Source of the DNA: an uncultured Pelagibacteraceae bacterium
Lineage (GTDB): Bacteria > Pseudomonadota > Alphaproteobacteria > Pelagibacterales > Pelagibacteraceae
NCBI GenBank assembly: GCA_902583295.1
Contig: CACHUY010000011.1
Location: 1 to 36,614, forward strand
Direction of reading: 5' to 3'
Length of the DNA stretch: 36,614 nt
The position numbers were made by a program, and so were the translations under genes. Positions 1 through 8,757 of the stretch are shown piece after piece. Within the stretch, counting starts at the first letter, position 1, and every line of letters starts with the position of its first letter. The notes beneath the pieces are model-generated. The model did no database searches. It saw only the letters and a program-made list of their open reading frames with translations, and had not been told where the DNA came from.

Positions 1-1251
1 ACTTAATTCTTTATTTTTAATTAAATAGTAATCTGCAATCATAATACCAAACAAAGGACCAAAAAAAGAAGAGATAGTGTCAACAAAAGATAAAATACCG
101 ATTTGACTTAGCACTGAAAACCAAAATATCGATATAATAAATCCTAAAAGTCCAATAATTAAACTAGAAAATTTCAAATTTAATTTACTGGGAATAAAGT
201 TAATTAAAGAGTATTGTGATGGAATAAAATTTGAAACTAAATTAGTAGAAATAGAAGCTACTATAATAAAAAGTAAAGCAGTTATTGTAATTGCCAAATT
301 ATCAAACTTTCCGATAATATCGTTAGGACTAGTTAAGATCGAAGTTAAATCTAAGAATTTTAAATTAAGAAAAACATCAGATCCGATTACTATAAAAACT
401 GAAAAAAAAGAAAAAATAACTAAGTTAAATATTAAACTTATATTTCCTTTTTTTAATTCTTTTTCACTTTGAACATATCTTGAAAAATCTCCAAAATTTA
501 CTAATAAAATTGAAAAATATGCGAACATAGTTCCTGCAATTGTGATCAGAGGCAAAATGTTATTTTTATCAATTAAATTTTTATAATTGAAAACTTCAAC
601 AAAAGCTTGGGATGTTGTTTTAACATCACTAAGTAGTAAGATGAAAAAAAATAATAATATTCCTAAATAAACTATTGTTGCTGAATAATTAATAATTTTT
701 TTGTTAAAATTTATTCCTATACTAAATAAGAAACTTTGAAATGAAATGGCAATAATTATTGATGTCCAATCAATTATATTTAAACCTAAAACAAAAGTTA
801 AAAATATATTATTTTCAAGTATTGAACTATCTATACTAAATAAAAAAATTCTAATTAAATAGGTAAAGGCTTTTGATAAAAAATATGTTTGAACTCCAAA
901 CATAAAGATACCAATTACACTTCTTAAAAAACCGAAATACTTTGCTCCTTTAAAACCTAAAGATGATCGAAGAAAAACAGCAAATGGCAAACCATACTTT
1001 TGAGAAGGTTTTCCAATTAAATTTGATAAAAAATATACCAATAAAGATCCAATAAGAGTGCCAAAAAAAACAACAAAAGTATTTAAATCATAAACAATGT
1101 ATAAAGAAGCTATTAACGAAAATGCTATTACACTTTGAATGTTTACTGCCCAATAACAAAATAAATCTTTCCAATTCCAAACTTTGTAATTAGGATTTAC
1201 ACTAACAAGATCCCAATTAGATAGTGAGTATTTAACTTTTTTACGACTCAT
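1..1251 (-). CDS. NCS1-family nucleobase/cation permease, C-terminus cut by window edge
   Basis: An open frame starts at the ATG at 1251-1249 and runs to base 1 without a stop, giving 417 codons of a family usually about 480-500 residues long. The start MSRKKVKYSLSNWDL, the segment NYKVWNWKDLFCYWAVNI, a conserved GKPSQKYGLPFAVFLRSSLG stretch and the late motif GIMIADYYLIKNKEL match the cytosine/purine/uracil/allantoin permease (NCS1) family, whose ADYWL-type motif lies just before the last helices. About ten hydrophobic segments are visible. The protein should be an inner-membrane symporter for a nucleobase, hydantoin or similar heterocycle; the substrate cannot be read from the sequence. It diverges from the EamA exporter with 65 bp between the two start codons. 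Confidence 0.85.
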   Translation of the reverse strand, partial: MSRKKVKYSLSNWDLVSVNPNYKVWNWKDLFCYWAVNIQSVIAFSLIASLYIVYDLNTFVVFFGTLIGSLLVYFLSNLIGKPSQKYGLPFAVFLRSSLGFKGAKYFGFLRSVIGIFMFGVQTYFLSKAFTYLIRIFLFSIDSSILENNIFLTFVLGLNIIDWTSIIIAISFQSFLFSIGINFNKKIINYSATIVYLGILLFFFILLLSDVKTTSQAFVEVFNYKNLIDKNNILPLITIAGTMFAYFSILLVNFGDFSRYVQSEKELKKGNISLIFNLVIFSFFSVFIVIGSDVFLNLKFLDLTSILTSPNDIIGKFDNLAITITALLFIIVASISTNLVSNFIPSQYSLINFIPSKLNLKFSSLIIGLLGFIISIFWFSVLSQIGILSFVDTISSFFGPLFGIMIADYYLIKNKELS

Positions 1252-1276
1252 ATTTAAATAATAAACTAATTAAGTG

Positions 1277-1302
1277 TGATACAATATCTTTTTTTAGATA
1301 TT
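1277..1302 (+). promoter_or_regulatory. Possible promoter and inverted repeat between divergent permease and EamA genes
   Basis: TGATACAAT at 1277-1285 matches an extended -10 element (TGnTAnnnT) and lies about 31 bp before the EamA ATG. No good -35 is visible. An overlapping inverted repeat, AATATCT-(T6)-AGATATT, spans 1283-1302 and could be an operator or a hairpin at the 5' end of the transcript. In such AT-rich DNA, chance matches are common. Confidence 0.3.
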
Positions 1303-1316
1303 TAAACTTTTTACAT

Positions 1317-2213
1317 ATGAAAAATTTAATTAAAAATAACTTAGGTTATTTTGCAATGTTAATGGCAGTAATTGGTTTTGGGTCTGGTCCACCATTTGTA
1401 ACTTTAGCTTTAAAAGAATTTTTTATAATAGATCTATTAGCTGTAAGATTTTTAATCGCATTTGTACTTATGCTTTTATTTTGTATTTTGATGAGGGTTG
1501 ATATTTCTGTAAAGCAAGTAGGTCTAAAACCCTTTTTAATGGGATTACTTAATCCATTTCTTGTAACATTGTCTTTTCACGTAGGGTTGTTATTGACTAG
1601 TCCAATTAATGGAGTGGCTATAATAAGTACACTTCCGCTTATACAGCCATTTGTAGCAAAAATTTTTTTAAATGAAAAAATTGAGCTTAAAGTAATTATA
1701 GGAGTATTGATAACTCTTGCGGGAACTTATTTATTACTTACAAATCAATTCAATTCAGGTGCAGGTAATTATCTTGGTGACTTAATTATTTTTTTAGGAA
1801 TGCTTTGCGCTTCAATAAATGAAGTTATTGGAAGAAAGTACATGCAAACAAAAGTTAATCAGCTATCTGTAAATACTTTTCAATATTTTACAGGATTTGT
1901 GCTTTCTTTTTTAATTCTTTTTATTATTTGGCCAAATTCAAGCTTTCAATATACTTTTCATTTAGACTTTACGCCATCAGTAATGGCTGCTTTAACTTTA
2001 TCTTTTATTACTTTTGCCTCATATTTATTTTACAACTACGCACTAAGAAGGCTTCCTTTAGGTCGTATTAGTTTAATGTATCCCCTCACAGGTCCAATCG
2101 GAGCAACTTCGGCATGGATAGTAGTTGATGCTGAAATTAATTTTAAAATATTTTTATCTCTTATAATAATTTTAATTGGTACAATAATACCATATATCAA
2201 TAAAAAATCTTAA
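1317..2213 (+). CDS. EamA/DMT-superfamily transporter (RhaT/YdcZ-like exporter)
   Basis: This 298-residue protein has ten hydrophobic helices in two repeats of five, which is the size and plan of the drug/metabolite transporter (EamA) superfamily. Family-like features include the N-terminal GFGSGPPFVTLALKE segment, LAVRFLIAF in helix 2, the GxxLTLAGTYLLL-type end of the first repeat, and LYPLTGPIGATSAW near the end of the second. It is probably an inner-membrane exporter or permease of a small metabolite, with unknown substrate. There is no clear ribosome-binding site before the ATG. Its stop codon abuts the stop of the convergent dctM with no spacer. Confidence 0.85.
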   Translation: MKNLIKNNLGYFAMLMAVIGFGSGPPFVTLALKEFFIIDLLAVRFLIAFVLMLLFCILMRVDISVKQVGLKPFLMGLLNPFLVTLSFHVGLLLTSPINGVAIISTLPLIQPFVAKIFLNEKIELKVIIGVLITLAGTYLLLTNQFNSGAGNYLGDLIIFLGMLCASINEVIGRKYMQTKVNQLSVNTFQYFTGFVLSFLILFIIWPNSSFQYTFHLDFTPSVMAALTLSFITFASYLFYNYALRRLPLGRISLMYPLTGPIGATSAWIVVDAEINFKIFLSLIIILIGTIIPYINKKS

Positions 2214-3554
2214 CTAAGGAGAGGGATACATTACTTCCGGTAACCAAAGTGCAATTTGAGGAAATATTATTATTAATACTAATCCTATTACTTGTATCAC
2301 CATAAATTGCATCATTCCTAGATATATATCTTTTAAGTCCCAATCAGGAACAACCCCTTTTAAAAAATATGCAGACAAAGCAACAGGCGGAGAAAGCCAT
2401 GCGGTTTGTAAATTAACAGCAACTAGAATTGCAAACCAAGTTAAATTAAATCCTAGTTCTTGAACTAAAGGTAACAGGATAGGCAACACAATTAACACTA
2501 TAGGGACCCACTCTAATGGCCATCCTAATAAAAAGATTGCTGCCATCATTATTGCCAAAATCCAATATTTATTAACTTCCAAGTTTAGTAAATAATCAGT
2601 TAAAAGAGATGGAGTTCCTAACTTTGAAAAAACAGCGCCAAAGAAATTTGATGCCGCAACTAAGAACATAATTAAAGCAGTAATTTCTAGTGTTTTAATT
2701 AAAGCTTCTTTTAAACCTCTGTAAGTGAATTTTTTATATGCTAATGCCAAAACAATAGATCCAAAAGCACCCATCCCTGCTCCTTCTGTTGGAGTTGCTA
2801 GACCAAATAATATACTTCCTAAAGCAAAAAATACTAACGCTGCTGGTGGGACTAAGCCCAAAAAAAATTCAATCCATACTTTACCCATATTAGTAGGTCT
2901 TTCACTAGCTGGCAGCACTGGTCCCAATTTTGGATTTAGAAAACATCTTAGTGTAGTATACCCAGCGTATAAACATGCTAACATAATTCCTGGAATAATA
3001 GCTGCAGCAAATAAATCTGTTACTGGAATTTCTAAAACTGGACCCATTACTACTAACATGATACTTGGAGGAATTAGAATACCAAGTGTTCCACCTGCAC
3101 AAATCAACCCAGCTGATAACCTTGTATCATAACCAGATCTAATCATAGTTTTACCTGCCATAATTCCTAAAATTGTAACAGAAGCTCCTACAATACCAGT
3201 TGCTGCGGCAAAGATTGTAGATACAAACATCACTGCATAAAATAATGCTCCTCTAGTTTTAGATAGCATTAACTGAACAGCATTAAATAATCTTTCCATT
3301 AAACCAGCTTGTTCCATCAAGATCCCCATAAAAATAAAGAGTGGAACTGCCGCAAGGGTATTTTCGGTCATTATCATGTTGAATTGCAAAGTCATTAGAT
3401 AGAAAACCAATTTTCCAAAACCCCAATAACCAAATACAAGACCTAAAAATATTAGAGTGAAAGATATTGGAAAACCAATGAAGATTGCAAATAACATGCA
3501 ACCAATCATTAACGCACCAATAATTTCAGGTGTAAAAAACTCCATTATGGCCAT
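2214..3554 (-). CDS. dctM: TRAP transporter large permease subunit, DctM type
   Basis: DctM is the 12-helix permease of tripartite ATP-independent periplasmic transporters and uses the sodium gradient to import a solute delivered by the DctP binding protein. The 446 residues are almost wholly hydrophobic. Family-like stretches are FTPEIIGALMIGCM at the start, GASVTILGIMAGKTMIRSGYD, ICAGGTLGILIPPSIMLVVMG and the late WLSPPVALSAYFLKG. The length fits the mannitol/chloroaromatic-type branch. The start is uncertain. ATG at 3554 has AAGGAAG immediately before it, too close to act as its ribosome-binding site, whereas ATG at 3545 (residue 4) has GGAAG nine bases upstream and makes a TAATG overlap with dctQ. 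The shorter form is therefore attractive. Confidence 0.93.
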   Translation of the reverse strand: MAIMEFFTPEIIGALMIGCMLFAIFIGFPISFTLIFLGLVFGYWGFGKLVFYLMTLQFNMIMTENTLAAVPLFIFMGILMEQAGLMERLFNAVQLMLSKTRGALFYAVMFVSTIFAAATGIVGASVTILGIMAGKTMIRSGYDTRLSAGLICAGGTLGILIPPSIMLVVMGPVLEIPVTDLFAAAIIPGIMLACLYAGYTTLRCFLNPKLGPVLPASERPTNMGKVWIEFFLGLVPPAALVFFALGSILFGLATPTEGAGMGAFGSIVLALAYKKFTYRGLKEALIKTLEITALIMFLVAASNFFGAVFSKLGTPSLLTDYLLNLEVNKYWILAIMMAAIFLLGWPLEWVPIVLIVLPILLPLVQELGFNLTWFAILVAVNLQTAWLSPPVALSAYFLKGVVPDWDLKDIYLGMMQFMVIQVIGLVLIIIFPQIALWLPEVMYPSP

Positions 3555-4201
3555 CTTCCTTTAACAAAAGCATAGTAGCTTTTAAGTACTTCAGAAATTC
3601 CTTGTATTAAAAGTAAAAAGGCACCTATAGGCATGCAGCTTTTAAGTGGCCACATTATAGGCATCCATGTTGTGTCCATCGCCCTTTGAATTCTTACTTT
3701 ACCACCCAAACATTCCATCAAATCAGATCTCCCACAAATTGATGTATAGGCGTAATCAAAGCTTACCCAGAAAAATACCAAGAAACCTGGGAAGAAAAAT
3801 AATAAATATAAAAATAAGTCAACTTTGGCTTGATTTCTCACTTTCCAATTTCGATATAAAAAATCTGCTCTTATGTGTATTCCTTTCGATAAAGTGTATG
3901 CAGCACCTAACATAAATAAAGCGCCAGCTAACATCCTGCTAATATCAAAAGACCATAAGGTAGGACGATTAAAGAAATGTCTTCCAATAACCTCATATAC
4001 CATAGCAAATATTAAAGGAATTGTGATCCAGCAAACAATTTTGCCAGTAATGAGCATATTTCTGTCAATAAATTCTATTGTTTTTGCCATCCAAGGATCC
4101 ATGTCCTTTGGCATTTTTGTGCTTGTTCGACGTTCAGCTATAAGTTCATCAGTTATGTCTAGATTTTCACTTATATTTTCTTGAGACTTTTTATCAACCA
4201 T
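3545..4201 (-). CDS. dctQ: TRAP transporter small permease subunit, DctQ type
   Basis: DctQ is the four-helix small membrane subunit that partners DctM in TRAP transporters. This 218-residue protein has a charged N-terminal tail of about 45 residues, then four hydrophobic segments starting near LITGKIVCWITIPLIF. The family-typical DISRMLAGALFMLGAAYTLSKGIHIRADF region is present, including the G-x-H-(I/V)-R-x-D motif. The length is usual for the larger DctQ branch. It follows dctP after 71 bp that hold a terminator-like hairpin, and it overlaps dctM. No strong ribosome-binding site precedes its ATG, which fits expression below that of dctP. Confidence 0.9.
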   Translation of the reverse strand: MVDKKSQENISENLDITDELIAERRTSTKMPKDMDPWMAKTIEFIDRNMLITGKIVCWITIPLIFAMVYEVIGRHFFNRPTLWSFDISRMLAGALFMLGAAYTLSKGIHIRADFLYRNWKVRNQAKVDLFLYLLFFFPGFLVFFWVSFDYAYTSICGRSDLMECLGGKVRIQRAMDTTWMPIMWPLKSCMPIGAFLLLIQGISEVLKSYYAFVKGRWP

Positions 4202-4229
4202 CGAGAAATTAATTAATTGTGGTTATTAA

Positions 4230-4262
4230 AAAACGGGAATAAATAATATTTATCCCCGTTTT
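4230..4262 (-). terminator. Hairpin with T tail between dctP and dctQ (attenuator)
   Basis: AAAACGGG at 4230-4237 pairs with CCCGTTTT at 4255-4262. An A/C mismatch follows, then six more pairs, ATAAAT with ATTTAT, around a 3-base loop. Read on the minus strand, just after the dctP stop, the stem is followed by a run of T (CGTTTTTT), as in an intrinsic terminator. Because dctQ and dctM lie downstream on the same strand, it is probably a partial terminator or an mRNA-stabilising stem that keeps the binding protein in excess over the permease. Confidence 0.7.
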
Positions 4263-4272
4263 AAATTAAGAT

Positions 4273-5361
4273 TTACTGTTGTTTTGCAAAAGCAGTTCCA
4301 ATTGATGCATCAGATGTTTCCATTTGCGCAATAAAAGGTACTACAATTTTTGCATGTGCAGTCATGTGCTCATAAACTTCTTTGAAGAAAGCATTATCTG
4401 CAGCATTCTTTTTTAAAGTTGCTTGAGCAGCATTCATGTACTCAGTGAAATAATCAGCTGGCGTATCCCATAATTTTACACCATGATTTTCAGTAAGATC
4501 AATTAATGCTTTTCCATTTTCTACAGCTCTATTAGTAATGTTTCTAGTAATCATCGCTTCAGATGCAATTTCCATTGCATATTTTTGATGATCAGTTAGA
4601 GAATTATAAACATCACCATTGATGTAAATATCACCATTAACTACGTTTTGGTGTAAACCTTGTAGGTAATAGTTTTTTAGAACTTTTTGGAAACCAAAAA
4701 CTGAGTCTGGCTTTGGACAACACCACTCCGCAGCATCAATTGTTCCTTTTTCAAGCGCTGGTAATATATCCCCACCTGATAAAGATACTGATGCAATTCC
4801 GATATCTTTGTATGTTTGTCCTGGAATTCCTGGAGGAGTTCTGAATCTGTATTTTCTGAAATCATCCATGTTTTTAATTGGCTCTTTGAACCAACCTAAT
4901 GCCTCAGGTCCTGATGATGCCATCACGAAACCTTTAACATTCATTCCCATTTCATTCCAAAGTCTGTCGTACAACTCTTTTCCACCATTATCAAAATACC
5001 ATGCTAACCATGATTTAGTTGATAATCCTATTCCACCACCTGCAACAGGTGATCCAAATAACATAGCAGCCGGGTGATAATTAGACCAGTAGTGAGTCCA
5101 TGCAGCACCACCATCAACTAGACCTTTGTCAACAGCTTCTAAAGTTTCTTTCATACCAACAACTTCACCTTTTGATAAAAGTTCAAACTTTAACTCTCCT
5201 CGAGTTAATTGTGTAACTCTATCAGTCCACATCTTAACGATTTGACCATCATAAGAAGTTTTAGGAAAAGTAAGTTGGATTTTTAAAGTTTTAGCTGAAG
5301 CGGTACCTATTAAAGAAACCGCAAAAACTAAAGCTAAAATCATTGAAGTGATTTTTTTCAT
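4273..5361 (-). CDS. dctP: TRAP transporter periplasmic solute-binding protein, DctP type
   Basis: This 362-residue protein is the periplasmic receptor of the TRAP system encoded with dctQ and dctM. Residues 1-23 form a signal peptide with an ASA-K cleavage site. The mature part has the DctP-family landmarks: an arginine-rich ligand-site strand RKYRFRTPPG (Arg172 or Arg174), which in this family usually binds a carboxylate, and GTIDAAEW at 206-213, as in 2-oxoacid- and mannitol/chloroaromatic-type members. A carboxylate, or possibly sulfonate, ligand is plausible but not proven. Translation is favoured by GAGAGAGGGA just upstream of the ATG. The gene opens the dctPQM run and lies 131 bp downstream of the dehydrogenase gene. 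Confidence 0.93.
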   Translation of the reverse strand: MKKITSMILALVFAVSLIGTASAKTLKIQLTFPKTSYDGQIVKMWTDRVTQLTRGELKFELLSKGEVVGMKETLEAVDKGLVDGGAAWTHYWSNYHPAAMLFGSPVAGGGIGLSTKSWLAWYFDNGGKELYDRLWNEMGMNVKGFVMASSGPEALGWFKEPIKNMDDFRKYRFRTPPGIPGQTYKDIGIASVSLSGGDILPALEKGTIDAAEWCCPKPDSVFGFQKVLKNYYLQGLHQNVVNGDIYINGDVYNSLTDHQKYAMEIASEAMITRNITNRAVENGKALIDLTENHGVKLWDTPADYFTEYMNAAQATLKKNAADNAFFKEVYEHMTAHAKIVVPFIAQMETSDASIGTAFAKQQ

Positions 5362-5389
5362 TTATTTCCCTCTCTCTTTTTTGTTATTA

Positions 5390-5404
5390 AGACTTAATAA
5401 GTCT
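5390..5404. promoter_or_regulatory. Perfect 15-bp palindrome upstream of dctP
   Basis: AGACTTAATAAGTCT is a perfect inverted repeat (6-bp arms around AAT) in the 131-bp gap between the dehydrogenase gene and dctP, 29-43 bases before the dctP start. Its size and position suit a dimeric repressor site. It could also form a small hairpin in the leader. No regulator gene lies nearby, and no reliable -10/-35 pair can be picked in this AT-rich gap. Confidence 0.35.
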
Positions 5405-5492
5405 CAAGTAAACATTATTGAAATAAAAAAGTAAAGTGTTTATAATAAATGTATAACTTTTATAATTACTAAAAATTAGTATTAATTATAGT

Positions 5493-6419
5493 TTAGTCTT
5501 TGCCTTTTGGATCAAAAGGATAATCCCAAGCATCAGCACCAATTTTTTTGGATATACCTGAATAATCAGTATCTGCATCACCTTCCTCACAAAAATCTGA
5601 AAATATTTTTAAAGCAGCTTTGCCTAAAGGTGTATTTGCATTAACAGAAGTGGCAGCATCAATTGCTAATTTTAAATCTTTTTTCATCATCGCGGCTGTA
5701 AAACCTGGTCTATATTTATTATTTGATGGAACTCCATCGGTTAAATCGGGTATGGGAGTATAATTGGTTAGTGCCCAGTTGTTACCTGATGCCTCTTTTA
5801 CAATTTGATGAACTTTTTTTAAATCCATTTTTAATCTCTTTGCTAACATTAAAGTTTCTGATGCTGCTATCATTGATATTCCAAGTGACATGTTATTACA
5901 TATTTTAACTCCTACTCCACTTCCTTGTTCTCCTGCATGGAGTATTTTTTGTCCCATTATCTCTAAAAGTGGCGTAGCTAATTTTACAGCTTCCTGGCTA
6001 CCACCGACTAAAAAATTTAACTTACCCACTCTTGCTCCCATCACTCCACCAGTAACGGGAGCGTCAATCATTTTAATACCTAAAGATTTTGCGTGATCTC
6101 CTATCTTTAATGAAGTTTCAATATCAATTGTTGAACATTCAATAATTAAACTATCATGAGAAATTTTTGTTAAAATTCCATTTTCACCAAGATACAGTTC
6201 TTGAACATGTTTTCCTTCAGGTAACATAGATATTACTGTTGATGAATTTGATAATAGTTCATGCAAAGAGTTTACAACATTCAAACCAGTTTCTTTTGCA
6301 ATTTTAATTGCTTGTTCTGAAACATCAAAAACTTTAACTTGCTTTCCTGCATTTACTAATTGCTGCGCCATAGGATTGCCCATGTTTCCAACTCCAATGA
6401 ATGCTATATGCTTACTCAT
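5493..6419 (-). CDS. 3-hydroxyisobutyrate dehydrogenase-family NAD(P) oxidoreductase
   Basis: The family (HIBADH/GarR/YihU) interconverts short beta-hydroxy acids and semialdehydes. This 308-residue protein starts with the GVGNMG nucleotide-binding turn at residues 9-14. It has DAPVTGG at 119-125 for substrate binding and GSGVGVKICNN with the catalytic lysine at 172. The C-terminal stretch TPIPDLTDGVPSNNKY is characteristic of true 3-hydroxyisobutyrate dehydrogenases. Its start overlaps the end of the aldehyde dehydrogenase gene by 8 bp, so the two are co-translated and likely act in series. Since sulfolactaldehyde reductase (YihU) belongs to the same family, a sulfonate substrate is a possible alternative. 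The substrate is unproven. Confidence 0.85.
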   Translation of the reverse strand: MSKHIAFIGVGNMGNPMAQQLVNAGKQVKVFDVSEQAIKIAKETGLNVVNSLHELLSNSSTVISMLPEGKHVQELYLGENGILTKISHDSLIIECSTIDIETSLKIGDHAKSLGIKMIDAPVTGGVMGARVGKLNFLVGGSQEAVKLATPLLEIMGQKILHAGEQGSGVGVKICNNMSLGISMIAASETLMLAKRLKMDLKKVHQIVKEASGNNWALTNYTPIPDLTDGVPSNNKYRPGFTAAMMKKDLKLAIDAATSVNANTPLGKAALKIFSDFCEEGDADTDYSGISKKIGADAWDYPFDPKGKD

Positions 6420-7929
6420 CTATATTTGAATTTCCTCTATTAATTAGAACTGTTTTGCTTTGAGTAAAATGATTTATCATACTATCAAATGCATATTCTT
6501 TACCTAAACCACTCATCTTTAATCCACCATAAGATACATTCGCTCTTGGAGCCACACATTGATTTACTTGAACAAAACCTGCTTCAATTTCTTCAACAAA
6601 TTGAAGAGCTCTTGATAAATTTTGTGTCCATAAAACTGCCGATAATCCAAAGGGAGTATTGTTTGCACTTTCTAATACTTCATCAAATGACTTAAATGGA
6701 ATGGCACAAGCAACCGGACCAAATATTTCTTCTTGGCATACAGGTGATTCTACTGGAACACCAGACAGCAAGGTTGGTTCGTAAAAGAAACCTTCTTTAT
6801 GGTCACCACCCTTTTTTTGATTGCCTCCATGTAAAACTTTAGTTGATGAATTCTCCTTAGCAATTTTCATATAATGTAAAGTTCGATTTAATTGCTCCTC
6901 TGAAATAATTGCCCCAATATCTGATTTTTCATCTAAAGCATTTCCCATTTTAAGGTTTGTTAACTTATTTACTACACCTTCTAAAACTTTTTCATAAATT
7001 TTTTCCTGTATGTAAACCCTAGATCCGGCAGTGCATGCTTGTCCTTGTCTTGTGTATCTCATACCATCAATTACACCAGGTATAGCAATATCTAGATCTG
7101 CATCACTCATAATTATATTAGGATTTTTTCCTCCAAGTTCTAAAGTTACAGGACAAAGTTTAGGAGCAGCTTTTTGAGCTATAATTTTTCCAACACTAAA
7201 TGAACCAGTGAAAGTAATTTTTCTTACATCAGGATGAGATAATAATGGCTCTCCACACTCCTCTCCATATCCAGAAATGACATTTAAAACTCCAGGAGGA
7301 AGCTCCTGCTGAAAAATTTCAGCTAATAATAAAGCACAAAAAGGTGCTTGTTCAGCAGTTTTCAAAACTACGGTGTTACCTGCTACAATAGCTGGAGCTA
7401 TCTTTGCAACAGTTAAAAATAAAGGAGCATTCCACGGTACAATAGCGCATACTACACCTATTGGGTCTCTTGTTGTAAAATGCAAAGTATTTATAATGTT
7501 AGGAGGATAATTTTCACCTTTTATCTCTCCTGATAAACCTGCAAACATTTTCGTTAATTCAATTGATGCTGCCGTTTCAGGTTTTGCTTGTGTTCTTAAA
7601 GCATTCCCAGTGTCCAAGGCAAGTAAAGTTTCAATCTCATCTCTTCTTTCTTCAAGTTTTCTGGCACCCTGCTCTACCAATCTTCCTCTTTCTCGTGCAG
7701 GAATTTTTTTCCATTTTTTAAAAGCACTCAGAGAAGATTTTACTGCATGATCAACATCAACTTTATTACATTGAGGAGCATCACCAATACTTTCTCCTGT
7801 GCTAGGGTTTACTACTTTAATTTTGCTATCCGTTGATGGAGAAATTAATTTACCATCTATTAAAATTTTATTTGATAATCTTTTTGCATTTTTGTTCGCT
7901 TTTTCAAAATTACTCAAAAAATTACTCAC
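6412..7929 (-). CDS. NAD(P)-dependent aldehyde dehydrogenase
   Basis: This is a full-length (505 residues) aldehyde dehydrogenase of the broad superfamily that oxidises an aldehyde to the carboxylic acid. The cofactor loop PWNAPLF is near 165, FTGSFSVGK near 240, the general base Glu264 is in LELGGKNP, and the nucleophile Cys299 is in GQACTAGS. NQCVAPRANVSYGG near the C-terminus matches the family's substrate end. Its features suit the hydrolytic type, not a CoA-acylating MmsA. It sits between the SDR, only 2 bp upstream, and the HIBADH-family gene, overlapping by 8 bp, so an alcohol, aldehyde and acid series is likely. The substrate cannot be read from the sequence. Confidence 0.9.
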   Translation of the reverse strand: MSNFLSNFEKANKNAKRLSNKILIDGKLISPSTDSKIKVVNPSTGESIGDAPQCNKVDVDHAVKSSLSAFKKWKKIPARERGRLVEQGARKLEERRDEIETLLALDTGNALRTQAKPETAASIELTKMFAGLSGEIKGENYPPNIINTLHFTTRDPIGVVCAIVPWNAPLFLTVAKIAPAIVAGNTVVLKTAEQAPFCALLLAEIFQQELPPGVLNVISGYGEECGEPLLSHPDVRKITFTGSFSVGKIIAQKAAPKLCPVTLELGGKNPNIIMSDADLDIAIPGVIDGMRYTRQGQACTAGSRVYIQEKIYEKVLEGVVNKLTNLKMGNALDEKSDIGAIISEEQLNRTLHYMKIAKENSSTKVLHGGNQKKGGDHKEGFFYEPTLLSGVPVESPVCQEEIFGPVACAIPFKSFDEVLESANNTPFGLSAVLWTQNLSRALQFVEEIEAGFVQVNQCVAPRANVSYGGLKMSGLGKEYAFDSMINHFTQSKTVLINRGNSNIDE

Positions 7930-7931
7930 AA

Positions 7932-8702
7932 TTATATTTCACCTTCCCTTGTTTTGGCCGCTAACCAACCGCCATCAATTTTAATCTCTGATCCATTAAT
8001 AAAATCAGACTCACTGGAAGACAAAAAAACTGCTGCACCAACTATGTCAGATGGCCGTCCCCATCTTCCAACTATTGTTTCTTTTCCCCATTTTTCACCA
8101 TGAGTTGGATCTTCAGCATATTTTTTATTAAACGGGGTAGATATTAGGCCAGGGCAAATTGTATTAACATTTATATTGGTTCCCTTCAAATCGATTGCTA
8201 AAGCTCTTGTTAATCCCAATATTCCACTTTTCGCCGCAACATAACCCACACGATCAGGTCTTCCCATAAAACTAGCTATCGAACCAAAGTTTATAATTTT
8301 ACCTTTGCCAATTTTTTTCATTTGAGGAATTACTGCTTGGCAACAAATATATGGTCCAGTTAAATTTACAGAAATCATATCATTCCAATCGTTTAAACTA
8401 TGATCCTCAAGTTTCTTAACATGTCTTATGCCAGCATTATTAATTAATATATCTATTTGCTTAAATTTTTTAATTGTTTCTGATATCAAATGTTTAACAC
8501 TCTGTTCATTTGAAACATTTGTTTCTACATAAATTGCATCACCACCATTTTGAATTATAGTTTTAATAACATTTGAGGAATTTTCTTTATCTAAATCTGC
8601 AATAACAATTTTAGCTCCCTCTTTTACAAGTCCTAAACAAATTTCTTCTCCTATTCCCTTTCCTCCACCAGTAACAATTGCAACTTTATTTTTTAATTTC
8701 AT
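7932..8702 (-). CDS. Short-chain dehydrogenase/reductase (classical SDR, NAD-type)
   Basis: The 256-residue protein is a classical SDR. It has the TGGGKGIG cofactor loop at 11-18, an aspartate (Asp36) after the second strand that favours NAD over NADP, NNAG at 88-91, and the catalytic triad Ser141, Tyr154, Lys158 (YVAAK). It ends with a typical GSEIKIDGGW segment. It is the first gene of the minus-strand set SDR, ALDH, HIBADH-like, TRAP, and probably oxidises a hydroxy group on the imported compound. Sugar, polyol and hydroxy-acid dehydrogenases all share this architecture, so the substrate stays open. Confidence 0.88.
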   Translation of the reverse strand: MKLKNKVAIVTGGGKGIGEEICLGLVKEGAKIVIADLDKENSSNVIKTIIQNGGDAIYVETNVSNEQSVKHLISETIKKFKQIDILINNAGIRHVKKLEDHSLNDWNDMISVNLTGPYICCQAVIPQMKKIGKGKIINFGSIASFMGRPDRVGYVAAKSGILGLTRALAIDLKGTNINVNTICPGLISTPFNKKYAEDPTHGEKWGKETIVGRWGRPSDIVGAAVFLSSSESDFINGSEIKIDGGWLAAKTREGEI

Positions 8703-8757
8703 AAGTAATAATAAATATTATTTCTAGATCAAATACAAAAAAAATTATTAATAAATG

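Noticed and set aside
2725-3132. 135-aa plus-strand frame opposite dctM
   Set aside because: It is antisense to a strongly conserved TRAP permease gene, its translation looks like no known family, and its open frame follows from codon bias on the other strand.
3873-4184. 103-aa plus-strand frame opposite dctQ
   Set aside because: Shadow of the real dctQ gene; no family features.
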